Part shown: in pieces, positions 38,936-61,393 of the stretch
How the letters are laid out: the number at the start of each line of letters is the position of its first letter
Position numbering within the stretch: position 1 is the stretch's first letter
Assembly (NCBI GenBank): GCA_019321725.1
Contig: CM033122.1
Span: forward strand, 2,852,001 to 2,916,000
Origin: Paulownia fortunei
Lineage: Eukaryota > Streptophyta > Magnoliopsida > Lamiales > Paulowniaceae
Direction of reading: 5' to 3'
Length of the DNA: 64,000 bases
Made by a program: the position numbers and the translations under genes
The notes under the pieces: generated by a model
The model's input: only the letters and a program-made list of their open reading frames with translations
Databases searched by the model: none
Told to the model about the DNA's origin: nothing

Positions 38936-40586
38936 AATCTACCAGGTGCAGAGATTCTCTAATTGGCTATTATAGTGAAGACTGAAAGTCTATGGTTGGA
39001 GTCAGTTTGACAACATCCACACCAGAGTTCTCCAAGTCCTATGGGAATACAGTGATGCTAGTGCCATTTGGCTGAGTCCAGTATCAAAATCCTATTGCTA
39101 TATTAATGCAACTTGTAAGTTTGTGCATGCTCTTCTTGTATTCTGCGATCTGCTGCAGAACAGTATTAGTGTTTTCACTTTTCAAGACTGTAGATTTTAG
39201 TAAGTCTGCCCCACCACTTGCGATCAGAAGGTCTATCAGTCTATTGTTGCCGCATAAGTATTGCTTTTTTGAATCAAATGACTGCAGATTAGTTTATGTA
39301 TTTTTCTCATTTTCCACTACGAACTATGAAGATGCTGGGAGGAAAAATGGTGGGGTTCAAAGGCCTAAAAAACAAGGGGTCTATAGGTCTTGACCTTGCA
39401 GAAATGACTTGCAGTTTGCTATAACAATTGTGCACTGATTTACACTTCGGAGTCTGTAACTTGAATGCATCTTTCCTCTGGCTCCATGAGCAAGTGACTA
39501 AACATTTGATTTGGCTTGGCTGAACCTATGTCAAGCTAAGTTTACAATCCACAGCCAGTTTAACTAATTAGTCTGTGTGTGTCTGTTTGTTATTCTCAGA
39601 TAAAGCAAATAAAAAATTAAGATAATCTATGAGGGCAAATGAGATTACAGGATATTTGTACGTTCACTTTGTCTACGTTGTGAGTTGATTAAAAGCATTA
39701 GTTTAGATATATTTTAAAGATTTTTCAACCATGAGGTATTGGATTCAACTCTCATCATTTGTGTGTGACTCTTATGTTGGTTTGTTAATTTATGATTTAT
39801 GAAAATTTATTAATTATTGATTGATGAATTAAATTGTAGATTAATATTTAATATAATTATCATTCCTCTTAAAAGATATCTAAATATCTAAAATGCAGAT
39901 GATATCCACCTCAAATAGATAAAGTGTGAGATGTTCAAAATCTAAGTATTTGTAATCCACTAGGGTGTGGGTTTTTTAACGCCTAAAAAGTTAGTCGTTC
40001 CCCTATCTCATGATTCTAATTGTTAAATAATGTTAAATATAGTTGTGACCTCACACTTCCTCCAAACTAAGCAAAGGTAAAAAAGAAAGTGTAAAGAATA
40101 AAAGTGTGAGGAGAGTTCTTGTTTAACATTTATTATTAGAAGAGGTTGTGTTGTGAAAGAATGTGAAAGAAATTGACGATGAAAATAGATGGATGGCGAG
40201 TGCTTATGTTACATGCATGAATACTAATTAAAATAATATTAAATTAATGATCAAAAGCCTGAAGGATCCATGATTCGGTATCCAATGAATCTAGAAAAAT
40301 TTGAATAAATTTTTTATAAGACAATATGTAAATTAAAAATTAAAAATTTTATTTATAATCATTGAGAACAAATAGCATAAAAATATTGAAAAGAGACACG
40401 AATTCAAGAAAATAGACAAAATTTGTGTAATTTACAAGTACGTTGCCTAATAATAATAATCAACTCCTTGCATATGACATCTTATTTTTATTTATTCATT
40501 AAAATTTAGAATTAAGTATATGAAGAATCAGAATTAACATTTAATACGGAGGAAAAGAAGAAGAAGAATATACATTTATGCATATG

Positions 40587-40632
<46 letters not shown>

Positions 40633-41484
40633 AATATATATAATACTATAAAAAATAAAAAGACAAACTATGTGTGCCCGGATCTTTTACGCGGGTCAGG
40701 ACTCCGACCTGTTCTAGGTAAATAGAAAAAGAGTCTAGTCCCCCGTCTACGCTCTGCTCGTTCTTGTGTTTGGCTTTACACGCACTAAACGTTCTTCGTC
40801 AGAAATTTTCTCTAATCCAACAGATCCATTCACCTCAAGTAAGTTCTCTCTCTCTCTCTCTCTCTCTAAATGGTTGCATTTTATTTTTTGGTCATCTTAT
40901 TTTTCGGTAATATTAATAGGACTAAACGAATTTATTTGTGAGGGTTTTGCAAGGAAAAGACGAACCAAAGAAGCCAAAGTTTTAGCTTCTGAAATTATGT
41001 AGAAAACCCCTTTTTTGTATTTTGATAATTAACTCCGGTGTGTGCATTCTTGTGTGTAACTGCTGCTGGTTTATTATTATTCGTTGCTCCAAGATTGTAT
41101 TTTTAGAACAATTAGGTAATTGTAAACAGACTGCAGTTTGCTTCATGTTATTGTGTAGTTAATTTTATGCATGTATACAGAACTCTGTTTTTAGTTAATA
41201 GAATGCAGTGTCCTTTTTTATTCTTTAATCAGGTATTATTGTTTCTGATATGTGGGCTTATTATTATGTACTGGCTGGATTTTCTCTATTAAACTTATGA
41301 CGGGACTCTTTGTTATCCTTTTTTATTTTTTCTTTTGTATTTATACATGGGGTTTTAGAGTTTTTATTTTTTGTTTTTCTAGTTACTGATTGAGTTTGCT
41401 ACAACATCAACAAGTTTTTTCTTTTTAAATGTGTATAACACACATTGATTTTTGTATTCTGTAACTTCACTGTTACTTAGGAAA
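38936..41484. other. ERH-RRC1 intergenic region with RRC1 leader
   Basis: ERH 3' UTR occupies the first few hundred bases, and no gene is seen from about 39.6 to 40.7 kb. The RRC1 5' leader is recognisable: a non-coding exon ending CACCTCAA at 40838, then a donor GTAAGT and an intron to TTACTTAG at 41480, four bases before the coding ATG. A (TC)n run at 40845-40867 lies just inside that intron. A (TA)n run is listed separately. Confidence 0.6.
40590..40630. repeat. (TA)20 microsatellite
   Basis: An uninterrupted AT dinucleotide run of about 20 units lies roughly 100-150 bp upstream of the probable RRC1 leader exon. Confidence 0.95.
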
Positions 41485-52188
<10,704 letters not shown>

Positions 52189-53367
52189 GTTTGTTGCAGT
52201 TGTGACTTAGCTCTATGAGATGATATTGACATCAACTGTCTGCCTGCTGGGGGTCAATTTGATTGGTTCAATTTGGTCTGCTCTACTATGGGAACATATG
52301 ATCCCTGATTGCCTCTGCTGTGAACAACTTTGAGTTAAGATCTTCAGTGTTTCTGTGGTGCACTATCAAATGAAAGTTTGACTTCTACTTAATCAATGTT
52401 AGCTCAAGTGAATCCTTCCCAGCAAATATGGTAGCCAAATGCTGTTCATTTGAAGCACAAATTTTTTGTATTTGTTGATCAACATCAAGTTCATAGTTTG
52501 GCTGCTTATCGTTATGGATTTTGTTATTTGAGTTTTGTCTAAATTGGTGTTTAATCTACTATTTTAGCAGGTTCAGAGTATCAGGTTATCAAATGCTGCG
52601 GCTATGCTTATTTTCTAGCACCCCAGTTTGAATTTAGTCACCTCCCTTGCTATCGGGGATCATGATTACTAAAACGGGGAATCTTGTTTCTTTTTCGTTA
52701 TCATAATTAAAATCCAAAAGCTATTACGTTTTATATAAGTACATCTGTTCATTCTTACACAATAAAGCATTCTGTGTAGAAACTAGAACTTATGATAATA
52801 AAAACTTGTTATATGAAAGGTAACTATTAAACGTCAACGAGCAATTACTTCTCGTTAAGCTAATTTACAATAATGTTATTAATTATATGAGTCCTTAGCG
52901 TCAGAATTGTATTTTATCTGCATGTTAAAAGGAGGAACGATGCCGGCAGGACCTGATCGCTTAACCTGGCCGTTTTAGCCATTTGAGTGTGTAGCTGGGG
53001 ATGAAGTATCAACTAAATTTTGCCTCTTATATTTAGCCATTCATACGTGGCAACTGAGGTGAATGGTACATTACACTATAATAATTTAGAGAAAAAAATT
53101 GCAGCTTTACTAAGATGAAAAATGAGAGAGCAAATTTGAACTCAACATCTTCAACAATAAGTTTACTTGAAACTACTAAAGAGAGCAACTTCTCTATGGC
53201 TTTGAGCATGCATAGAATGTTGTGCTGGAGCATGATATCTGCTAACAGAGAAGTCAAAGCCTTCCATGGTATGCATCAATCTCTACTACAAAACTTAGTC
53301 TATGGCTCCAACAAAAATCAGAAACGCTGAAGGCCAATGCCATACTGCATCCAAAAAGATTAAAAAG
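52189..53367. other. Convergent intergenic region between RRC1 and the SANT-like gene
   Basis: The two genes end toward each other over 1.2 kb that should contain both 3' UTRs. RRC1-like UTR sequence fills roughly the first 400 bp. No open frame or repeat of note is visible in the remainder. Confidence 0.6.
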
Positions 53368-56300
53368 TTATGAGCGTCCAAGCTTTCTGAGCAACCACTT
53401 CTTCCGGAGAGTGGCATCCAATGCCAAAAATGTCTTTGCCTTCCTCTCATCCTCCAACAGATCACAACTATCCAATAAAAGCTCGTCATCTATGTCGGGT
53501 ATGGCTTGAAGTGCATCAATGGCACTCTCTATTGCAAAATAGTTATTCCCTGCTTCCTTATTAACCAACTTTGTGACTACACTGGTGATGTTGGTAAAAT
53601 CCTCTCGTACCTTCTTGCCAGTTTTTTGTGCTTTGCTATGACATTCCAAAGCTAGAGACGTTGATGATGGGCGCTTTTTCACTTGATCATATATCTCAGT
53701 TTCCAGAAACGTCACTGGAAGATCTCCAGAGTATTCATCAACTTTGATGTCTATAGGATGTTGATCAAATTCGACTTCCAGGTTACAGCTTAATTTCCTA
53801 TCAACTAATTCAGTTGTTCCAAAAATAGTACATAATTCACTGTAATGCTCAATGACTTTATCTTTATATGACAGTATCTCTGGGTGCTCCTGCAGAAAAT
53901 ATTTTTGTAAGACCTTGTGACAAGAAGGGTCAGCATTTACAGAAAAAAACTGCTTTACAGAAGATGCAAAATCAGGATTTTTTCTTCTCATATGATTCAC
54001 ATGTGACTAATCAAAATTAATTTTGATTATGATATGATGTAGCATTTAAACAACACAGAACAATGTACCTTAGCATACAATTCCCACGTATCATTTTCAG
54101 CTACAATCGTATGTGAAGCTTCATCCCACAAGAATCCTTCTTGATTGAGGAGGTTGCTGATCTCAATATACTGTTTCATCAAGCTCAAATAATGATTTTC
54201 TAGAATATGTTGCTCATACTGTGCACCAAATTTTTCTTTAAACGACAGAGTCATGTGAGCCCAAGCTTGCTCACCAAATGCATTATCAATCTTATTACCA
54301 TGGTTCACCTGCTCCAACATAAGGTCAACTAAATAATGTTCCATAGGCAGTGTCCAATCTATTATGGGATCTGCACCAGCATGGGGCTCTTCTTCCTTCC
54401 CATTACCTATCAAAGGGTTAAAATTAGTATACTTGAAAGCTGCTCTTCTCAGAGAAACTGATAGGTAACAACAATGTAAGAAGAAGAAAAAATGCTTTAC
54501 AGAATCCTAGAATGGGACTATACACAATCCCAGGATTTCCAACTTCAGATAAGTTCCCAAATTCCTTTTTCTACTTGGAGACACTTTAATGCTTAAGAAA
54601 GAAGCTCTAAAATACTCCTTAGATCCCAAATGAATGCTCCATTAGATTACGAAGTTAAACTATTAAATCTTTGATCAATCAAATATATTCAATTCTCTGA
54701 CAATTTTGATATTATTTTGAATCTTAATAGTTGCCATGCAATTTATTACAATTCAAATACTTAGGAAAAAAATTAACTGAAAACTCATAATTGCACCTAG
54801 AAAATTAGCTTGAGTGGTTAATATCACCATCAATGCATGTACACCAACAATGCAGGTAGTAAAGTTTTCTCATAATGAAACAGAGGTCTTGATTAAATTC
54901 ACATATCTTCTTGTTTCCTTGATACACTTGTCCTATAAAAACACTAAAATATTGCTACATTCTGCCACCAGCAGTTTGTAGCCGTCCTAAAAGTTGATAT
55001 CATTTCTCTCTATTCTGAATTCTCTAGAAAGAATGACAGTCTTGTTAAATGAGGACAAATATGGCATGTGGTACATGTCACGGCATAGCATAACATAGAC
55101 AAATTATAAAAAAAAAAAAAAAAAGTTTTCGACCTATGTACACATCTAAGATGTCGATAGACAAGTCCAAACTTTCTACAGGGTAAATCACAAAACATAT
55201 AACAAAAAGTTTTCTTGACTAACACTGAAGTCATAGCGGAAATAAGGAAATTTCTATCTTACAGTGGCTTCAGAGGAAATCATAACTTACTACTTACTAG
55301 AGTTACAGTGCAAACTTTAACTTGCTCAACAATGAAACTACATTTTCCCTGTTATGACCTCAAAACTAGAGGGATAAAAATTGGCTCCATGACCATGAAA
55401 TCAAACAAATTTCTGAATGTGCAAATCTGAAATGAAAGGATACCTATTTTCATACAAGAAGTTCCAGTAGCTGGATCTATGCTGTCAACCAAACGGCTGT
55501 ACGATCCATCAAACTTATCTTGTCCATATATGACACATAATTTGTGATAACAGGGCACGGTTTTAACTCTGTATGATCGGGCATCTGGATGTGCCTGCAG
55601 AAATTGTATGTGACAACAAGAATAACAGAAAAACAATGATGGCACCCAGTAAAAAATAAGTTACCTTAATATAAGCATCCCAAACATTATCTTCAGCTGT
55701 CACCATCTCTCGGCCTTCATCCCATGAAAAGCCACTATGCTGCAGAAGGATCCTGACATCATTGTATTGCTTCCTGAAATGCTTGTATCTATTTTTCAAA
55801 ACTTCCCTGTCATGATGCGAATTAAAGTTTGAGTTGAATGATTCAACCATGGCATTCCAGGCTTGGGTGATAAATGATTGTCCAATTCGATTTCCTCTAT
55901 GCACTTGCTCAAGCATCAAGTCAATAAGAAACCGGTCCATTGGTGGAGTCCAATATGTCCTAGAACGTTCCCCGCCTGCAAATTTGAAGATCATGGATAA
56001 ACATCAGTAACATGAAAAAAACACAGTTCCACAAATATTTTGGAATTTGACAACTTGTTGATGGAATTGACCCTTTGATCTCTTCCAATGTGGATTTAAT
56101 CTTCAATAACGTTAATTCGAGGGTTTAATATTATAACAACAAAGATCAATTCCAGTTCAGACATCAAAATAAATCAATATTATTTTTTCAAATGCTCACA
56201 TATGCAAGTTACAGCATTAGGTAACTTTTACAAAAAAATAATCAATCAAAATAAAAACTCGCAGTTGTTTTCGAGTAATTCAACAAACAAGAAAAAAGAC

Positions 56301-58481
56301 AGAAAAACAGAGACACAAAGAAGTAAATGGAGTACATAGATAAAAAATCAATACTCATGTATAACTAGAAGACCAAATTGCATCCAAATTGGGGTCAAGA
56401 AGAATCTATAGAAAGAGGTAATTTAATCAATGGGTTTTCATGAAGGAGTCACAAGACAGGTATAGGATAAATAAATTAATGTATTATATTACACCTATTG
56501 AAAACACAGAAGTGAAGATCCCTCTTCGGAAAGGTTAAGGACCTCTTTGAAACAAAAGTATTCCAGGAAATACTAATCAGGACAAGACGAAATCAAAATG
56601 TTTAAAGTGGCTATAAAATGTCACCTAGAACTTTCCATGTCAAAGCGTGCCTTGGATCCAACCTATTTTGCAGTATAATTATCAGATCCAGGACTAGAAC
56701 TTTCAGATGGTTACCCAGACAAAATCAACTGGCTATGTCATTAGCATTTTAACTTCCATATAACATTAATATGGTCCAAATATAAGTATTTTAATTTTGC
56801 TATCATCTGAATCTACTTTCCAATATAATTTCTCATGAATTTTCTTAAACTCAGAATTTGGAGGTCTTAAATCATTGAACATTTAAGCACCATAACTTAG
56901 AACAATGATAACAAAAAACAATAGTGTCATACTGAAAACAACAGTGGCTTTTTCTTGTTTTACTTGGAGTAGAGAAATTGAACGAACCACCTTTTGCAAC
57001 TACAGCTTCACTTTTTATGTCTTGACGGCAATCACTCTGGCTTTCCTTACTGATCATTTCCCCAAATATCAATGCCAGATTGTTATAGCTCGGAAAGACT
57101 TTAGCTCTATATAATCGAGCATGTGGACGTGCCTACATTCATCATGTAAATTTCTTGAAGAACAAATAAAAACAAATTGCTGCCTTGGAGGATAAGTGAT
57201 ATACCTTGATATAAGCGTCCCAAACATCATCATCGGCTACAACCATTTCTTGTTTCTCGTTCCAGCAAAAACCTTTTTGTTTAGCCAATGTCATTAAATC
57301 ACTATAATATTTCCACAATTTTTTGTATCTGTGTCTCAAAACTCTTTTATTATATTCAGAGCTGAATTTTGCATTAAACAATGAGAGCATATCCGTCCAG
57401 GCTTGTTTTGTGAAAGTATTGTCAAGCTTATTGCCTCTTTCTTGCTGTTTCAGCATCAACTCCATAAAGTACTGGTCCATATCTCGTGTCCACTCTGTCC
57501 TCGTACTACTTGAAGGGGCTATGCTATTATTATAGTCACCTGTCAAGACAAAGTTTACTCTTAGCTTTTACTAAACAATTATCAGAAAATTCATTAGGCA
57601 TAAATTACTGAGAGAATGATAAAGTTCCATTATGTTCATTCTGTAGGTTGAGCAGCGGGATAAGTGAACTAACAGCTAGGCATTGTTTAAAGCAGCAGAT
57701 GAATCATCACTGAACCACAAGGAGAAAGAAAGTTTCATCATGTTATTAGTTCAGAAGAGCACCCTCTAGTGGAAAAACACAGCTTTAAATTTCTTCAACT
57801 TCTCCTAACCAGTGAGGTAAATATATTTCACCAAAATAGTTTTAAACCAACTATTCCAAATCAACGATTTAGTCAGTAGCAGAATTCTGGCTTTAATCAA
57901 GTTCTGCAAGAAGAAAAGTATTCACACCAAAGTTCACCCCTTGGATCTCATCCTCAACATCTACATCATGACTTGAACGGCTGTATCTTCCATCGGCAAC
58001 TGTATACCCATATATCAAGCACAAATCATCAAAGTTGAGCACAGATTTGGTTCTGTAAGGCCTTGCTTCTGGATGAATCTGCATGCAAGAATAGATCAAT
58101 AACAACATTGTAGATCAACATAGGGTAAACGCTGTTAAGTAAATTCACCTTGATATATGCATCCCATACATAGTCATCAGCCACCACCATTTGTCGAGTT
58201 TCATCCCAAGAAAACCCATTCTGGCCAAGGATATTTTTAATATCATTAAATAATTTCCACAAATTCGTATAACGGCCTTTCAATACATCTTTGTCATATT
58301 GAGATCCAAACTTTGCATTAAAAACAGCCAGCATATCTGTCCAGGCTTGCTTGTTAAATGTATGTCCAATTCTATTCCCTCTATGAATATGCTCTAACAT
58401 GAGATCGACAAAGTACCGCTCCATTGTTGGTGTCCAGTATGTCCTAGAACAGTGATTGCTCGAAGGGTTTTGGCCACTCAT
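53368..58481 (-). CDS. Protein with four tandem Myb/SANT-like domains
   Basis: Eight coding exons: 58149-58481, 57928-58078, 57205-57539, 56991-57132, 55665-55975, 55444-55594, 54069-54406 and 53368-53889. They total 2283 nt, 760 aa. Four units of about 155 residues each begin with (R/D)x(Y/E)WTxxM(D/E) and carry LMLxQxxRGN(R/K)I/L, then F(I/N/T)xQAW, a WDExxxMV core, VWDAYIK and a trailing HPxAR.YR segment ending in CxIYG. These are Myb_DNA-bind_3-type (plant SANT-like) domains, related to the DNA-binding partner of PIF/Harbinger transposases and to L10-interacting MYB-domain proteins. Unit 4 is the most diverged. A 170-residue C-terminus has charged, coiled-coil-like character. Length and layout match my recollection of Arabidopsis At2g24960 (about 770 aa), whose role is unknown; DNA binding in the nucleus is inferred. 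The intron joining units 3 and 4 has a U12-type donor. Confidence 0.88.
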
Positions 58482-59412
58482 TTTTACTCTGCAGACCAAA
58501 GATAATGTGAACCACATATAGGTTGAGAGGAAAATATGATCCAGAAAGAAAAATAAAATAATTGTTTCTCAAGTGAAACAAGAAAGGAGGCGGAAAATAA
58601 TCAGATGATTAACATTCCAAATCAACAGTACATCAGAAGAACTGTGCTGTTAGTATATTGAGACAAGAGGAACCTCTATCCATGATTCATCTGCCAGGGG
58701 GTACGAATACCAATATATTTCTTACGATCATGCATGTCTTCCAATGTTAATATTTCAAAAACTATATACAAAATATCTGACGTATATCTCATTGCATAGG
58801 TCATAGATATTGCTTTGGAGCCGAGCCAAATGAAAAAGCCAATAAAAGTTAGTGATTGCACAAGTATGGAAGAACAATATTACAGCCAAGTGTTTTCCAT
58901 GCTCAGTGGCTAGATTGCAATTAATTGGATTAAGTGACAAAGTCATAGTTTCATTAACATAAAGCAGGCAACTGTAGGATGATCCCACAAAAATCCAAAA
59001 AAAGGCACACTAACGAGTTTCTAAAACTAATCACCAATAAACTAAAAAGCTGCAAACCTATTGGAATAGTATTGAATTCAGATATTTTCAAACGTTATTT
59101 GTTCCCAGCCAGAATTATATGCATCAGTTTCAAAATTCACACCAAAGATAATGAAGACAGAGAGTGTCGATTATAAAAAGAAATCAGTGTAATCTAGTTG
59201 ATCGAACAGATAATGGAGATTCTGAACCAGCTTTCTATGTAGACTCTTTCAGTATATGTTATAGCCAATCCGTTGACTATCTACCAGATACCACATAAAT
59301 ATTTGTTCATATTAATGTTTGCATACAGTTTAACAGGTTTGAGAATGAATTGATATCAAAAGTAAACAGTAAATGGCATACTTCTTAAGACCATCAAAGG
59401 TTCTTTTCTTAT

Positions 59413-59808
59413 TTGACTCATCAGGGAAACCTAAAAAAGGTTCCAAATTCTACAATGAACACCCTGAACAAAGTGATTTCTGGCGTCACAACCGAATTTT
59501 TAATTTCCACAGTGGTGAGAATCTTCCAACACATTCCCTTTTTCAAGAATTCTTCAAACTTGATTGGACTTCATTCTTTTCGGATTGATAAATATATTTT
59601 TCCAATGATACTGAGGTCCTTTACATGCATTCGTGAACATAATTTTCCACGCACAATAATTATATTCATAAAGCCCATATTCAAAATAGCTTGTGAAATG
59701 AGTCTCCTTTATCTTTTAAAAACTGGCATCAAAAGTAGGTATTTCAAATCTCTCATAATTGCAATACCATCTAATCCTTTTTTATGTTCAGGACAAAACT
59801 GGATTTAA
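59413..59808 (+). pseudogene. Decayed PPR-like fragment
   Basis: The plus-strand frame contains LNKVISGV...VVRIFQHIPFF, then FRIDKYIFPMILRSFTCIRE and later ACEMSLLYLLKTGIKS. The order and spacing resemble PLS-type PPR proteins, in which a WNxVISG...ALRxF helix is followed by a PDKYTFPxVLKAC helix and then an HG...ACxSLxNSLLxxY segment. The resemblance breaks up between these blocks, and there is no intact gene around it, so I read it as a pseudogene fragment with substitutions and frame damage. It lies antisense inside the 5' UTR intron of the SANT-like gene. Chance resemblance is possible. Confidence 0.4.
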
Positions 59809-60896
59809 TGTCTTAACCCAGACAACAAACCATGGGGTTTCAAAGTCCTCAAAATCGAATCTTTTCACCAAGATTAAAGCAAACCCACGAATGCAGACCA
59901 AAATAGAGATGGGTTCCAAGATTTCTCAATCCTTGTAATTCTTCAAAGAAAAACGAAGGCATTTCTACATTAATTCACTCTAAAAAGTATCAAACTCAAG
60001 AGGGTTTCAAGATTTTCTTTTCCCTCGTTGATTTTACAGTCGGATTTTAAAATTTAAGTTCTTGAAAACCAGCAGTAAAATGAAAGCACAGTAAAAAAGC
60101 ATTGTTTTAACAGTGGAATATCAACAAATAAAAAGTAATAAAATTCAGAGAGATGGAGGTACATTTTTTACCAGTTGTTTGGTTTGGCGCATAAAGGAGA
60201 AGGTGCTTGGAGAAGAATGTGAATGAGGGACCGATTGGTGAAGAGAGAAACCCTACTCCGGAATAGGGACAAGTTTGTCAAACCCGTTTGTTTGTTTGGG
60301 CATAAGATCCTAGCAATACTCCCACTCTCATTAACACACCTTCCTATTTTTTGGGAAAAATAATTAACGAAAAGAAGCAAAATAAATATCCCTAAAATTC
60401 TTATTTAAGTGGTATAAGGGGAAAAAAAGGTGGTGGAGGCCATCACAAACTATTAGAAGGAAAATGAAATAACTCATATCCACAAATTATTATAATAACT
60501 AATGTTTCAATTTCGATTTTTTTCTGGCAAAATGCAGACCTTTCATCACTTATAAAATCAAGAAAGCAATAATATCTTCAATTACATGTAGTATCAAATA
60601 TATATATTTTCATTATAAATATATGTAATTATATTCTTTGATTCGCATCCCTTGTTTATAATTATTTCACATGTTTGTATCTAATTACATATTCTGCTAG
60701 AAAATAATGTAATGAAGAGTACAAAAATTATTTTGTCCATTATAGCTTCTATCCTTTCCTATTCAAGTTGATCATGGCTTGTCCTCATTCTTCCACTGCT
60801 AACACTCCAATTTAACTCATCCCTTTGTCCAGCCATTTTCTTCTGTCTCAAACGCCAAATGTGTCTACTACTGCACCAGAGCATGAGTCAAGTATT

Positions 60897-60975
60897 CTAT
60901 TTTTTATTAAATAAAACACTTGATACATGCATCCTATTTTTTATTAAATAAAACACTTAATACAAGATGCATGCA
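60897..60975. repeat. Tandem duplication, 37 bp unit
   Basis: Two near-identical units starting CTATTTTTTATTAAATAAAA and ending in an ATGCATC-like phrase, offset by 37 bp, lie in the intergenic DNA downstream of the transporter gene. Confidence 0.85.
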
Positions 60976-61393
60976 AGTACTACATACAACATCAACAATA
61001 CAACCATAACTTTCAAATAAACAATCCCACTGAGAAATGCGTCTTTGCAACTTTCTGTAAGTGGAATAATCCAACATTGTTTTGCCTTATCATTAAACTT
61101 TTCATCACTCACGTTATGAAAAGTAAAGTAATACTACAATATTATATCGATTGTGAAAGTATGATAACAATTCAAGGGCATGAACAATATATTCCTCAAT
61201 TGGACGGAGTGCAACAAGGTTGCTGTGAGGTTTAAAAAATCTATAAGCAAATGAAAGAATACAATGACCTACAAAAGGAGTATCCTCAAGAAATCTGTAA
61301 ACTTAGGTTTCACCTCCACCAACAGGTAATGTTAACCCAGGTGCTTGAATAGTTCAGTATCTTTTGAAGTCTTTCCAAAGATATACAGCAAAT

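Larger units (their letters stand above)
58482..61393. other. 5' leader of the SANT-like gene and upstream intergenic DNA
   Basis: The SANT-like transcript has a 5' UTR intron, probably 58489-60171: the donor GTAAAAAATG follows ACAACTG, and the acceptor GGTCTGCAG lies seven bases before the ATG. The non-coding first exon is around 60172-60280. An AAACCCTA telo-box word at about 60248 lies in that region. A decayed PPR-like frame lies antisense inside the intron. From 60.3 to 61.39 kb there is AT-rich intergenic DNA and probable 3' UTR of the transporter gene. Confidence 0.55.
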
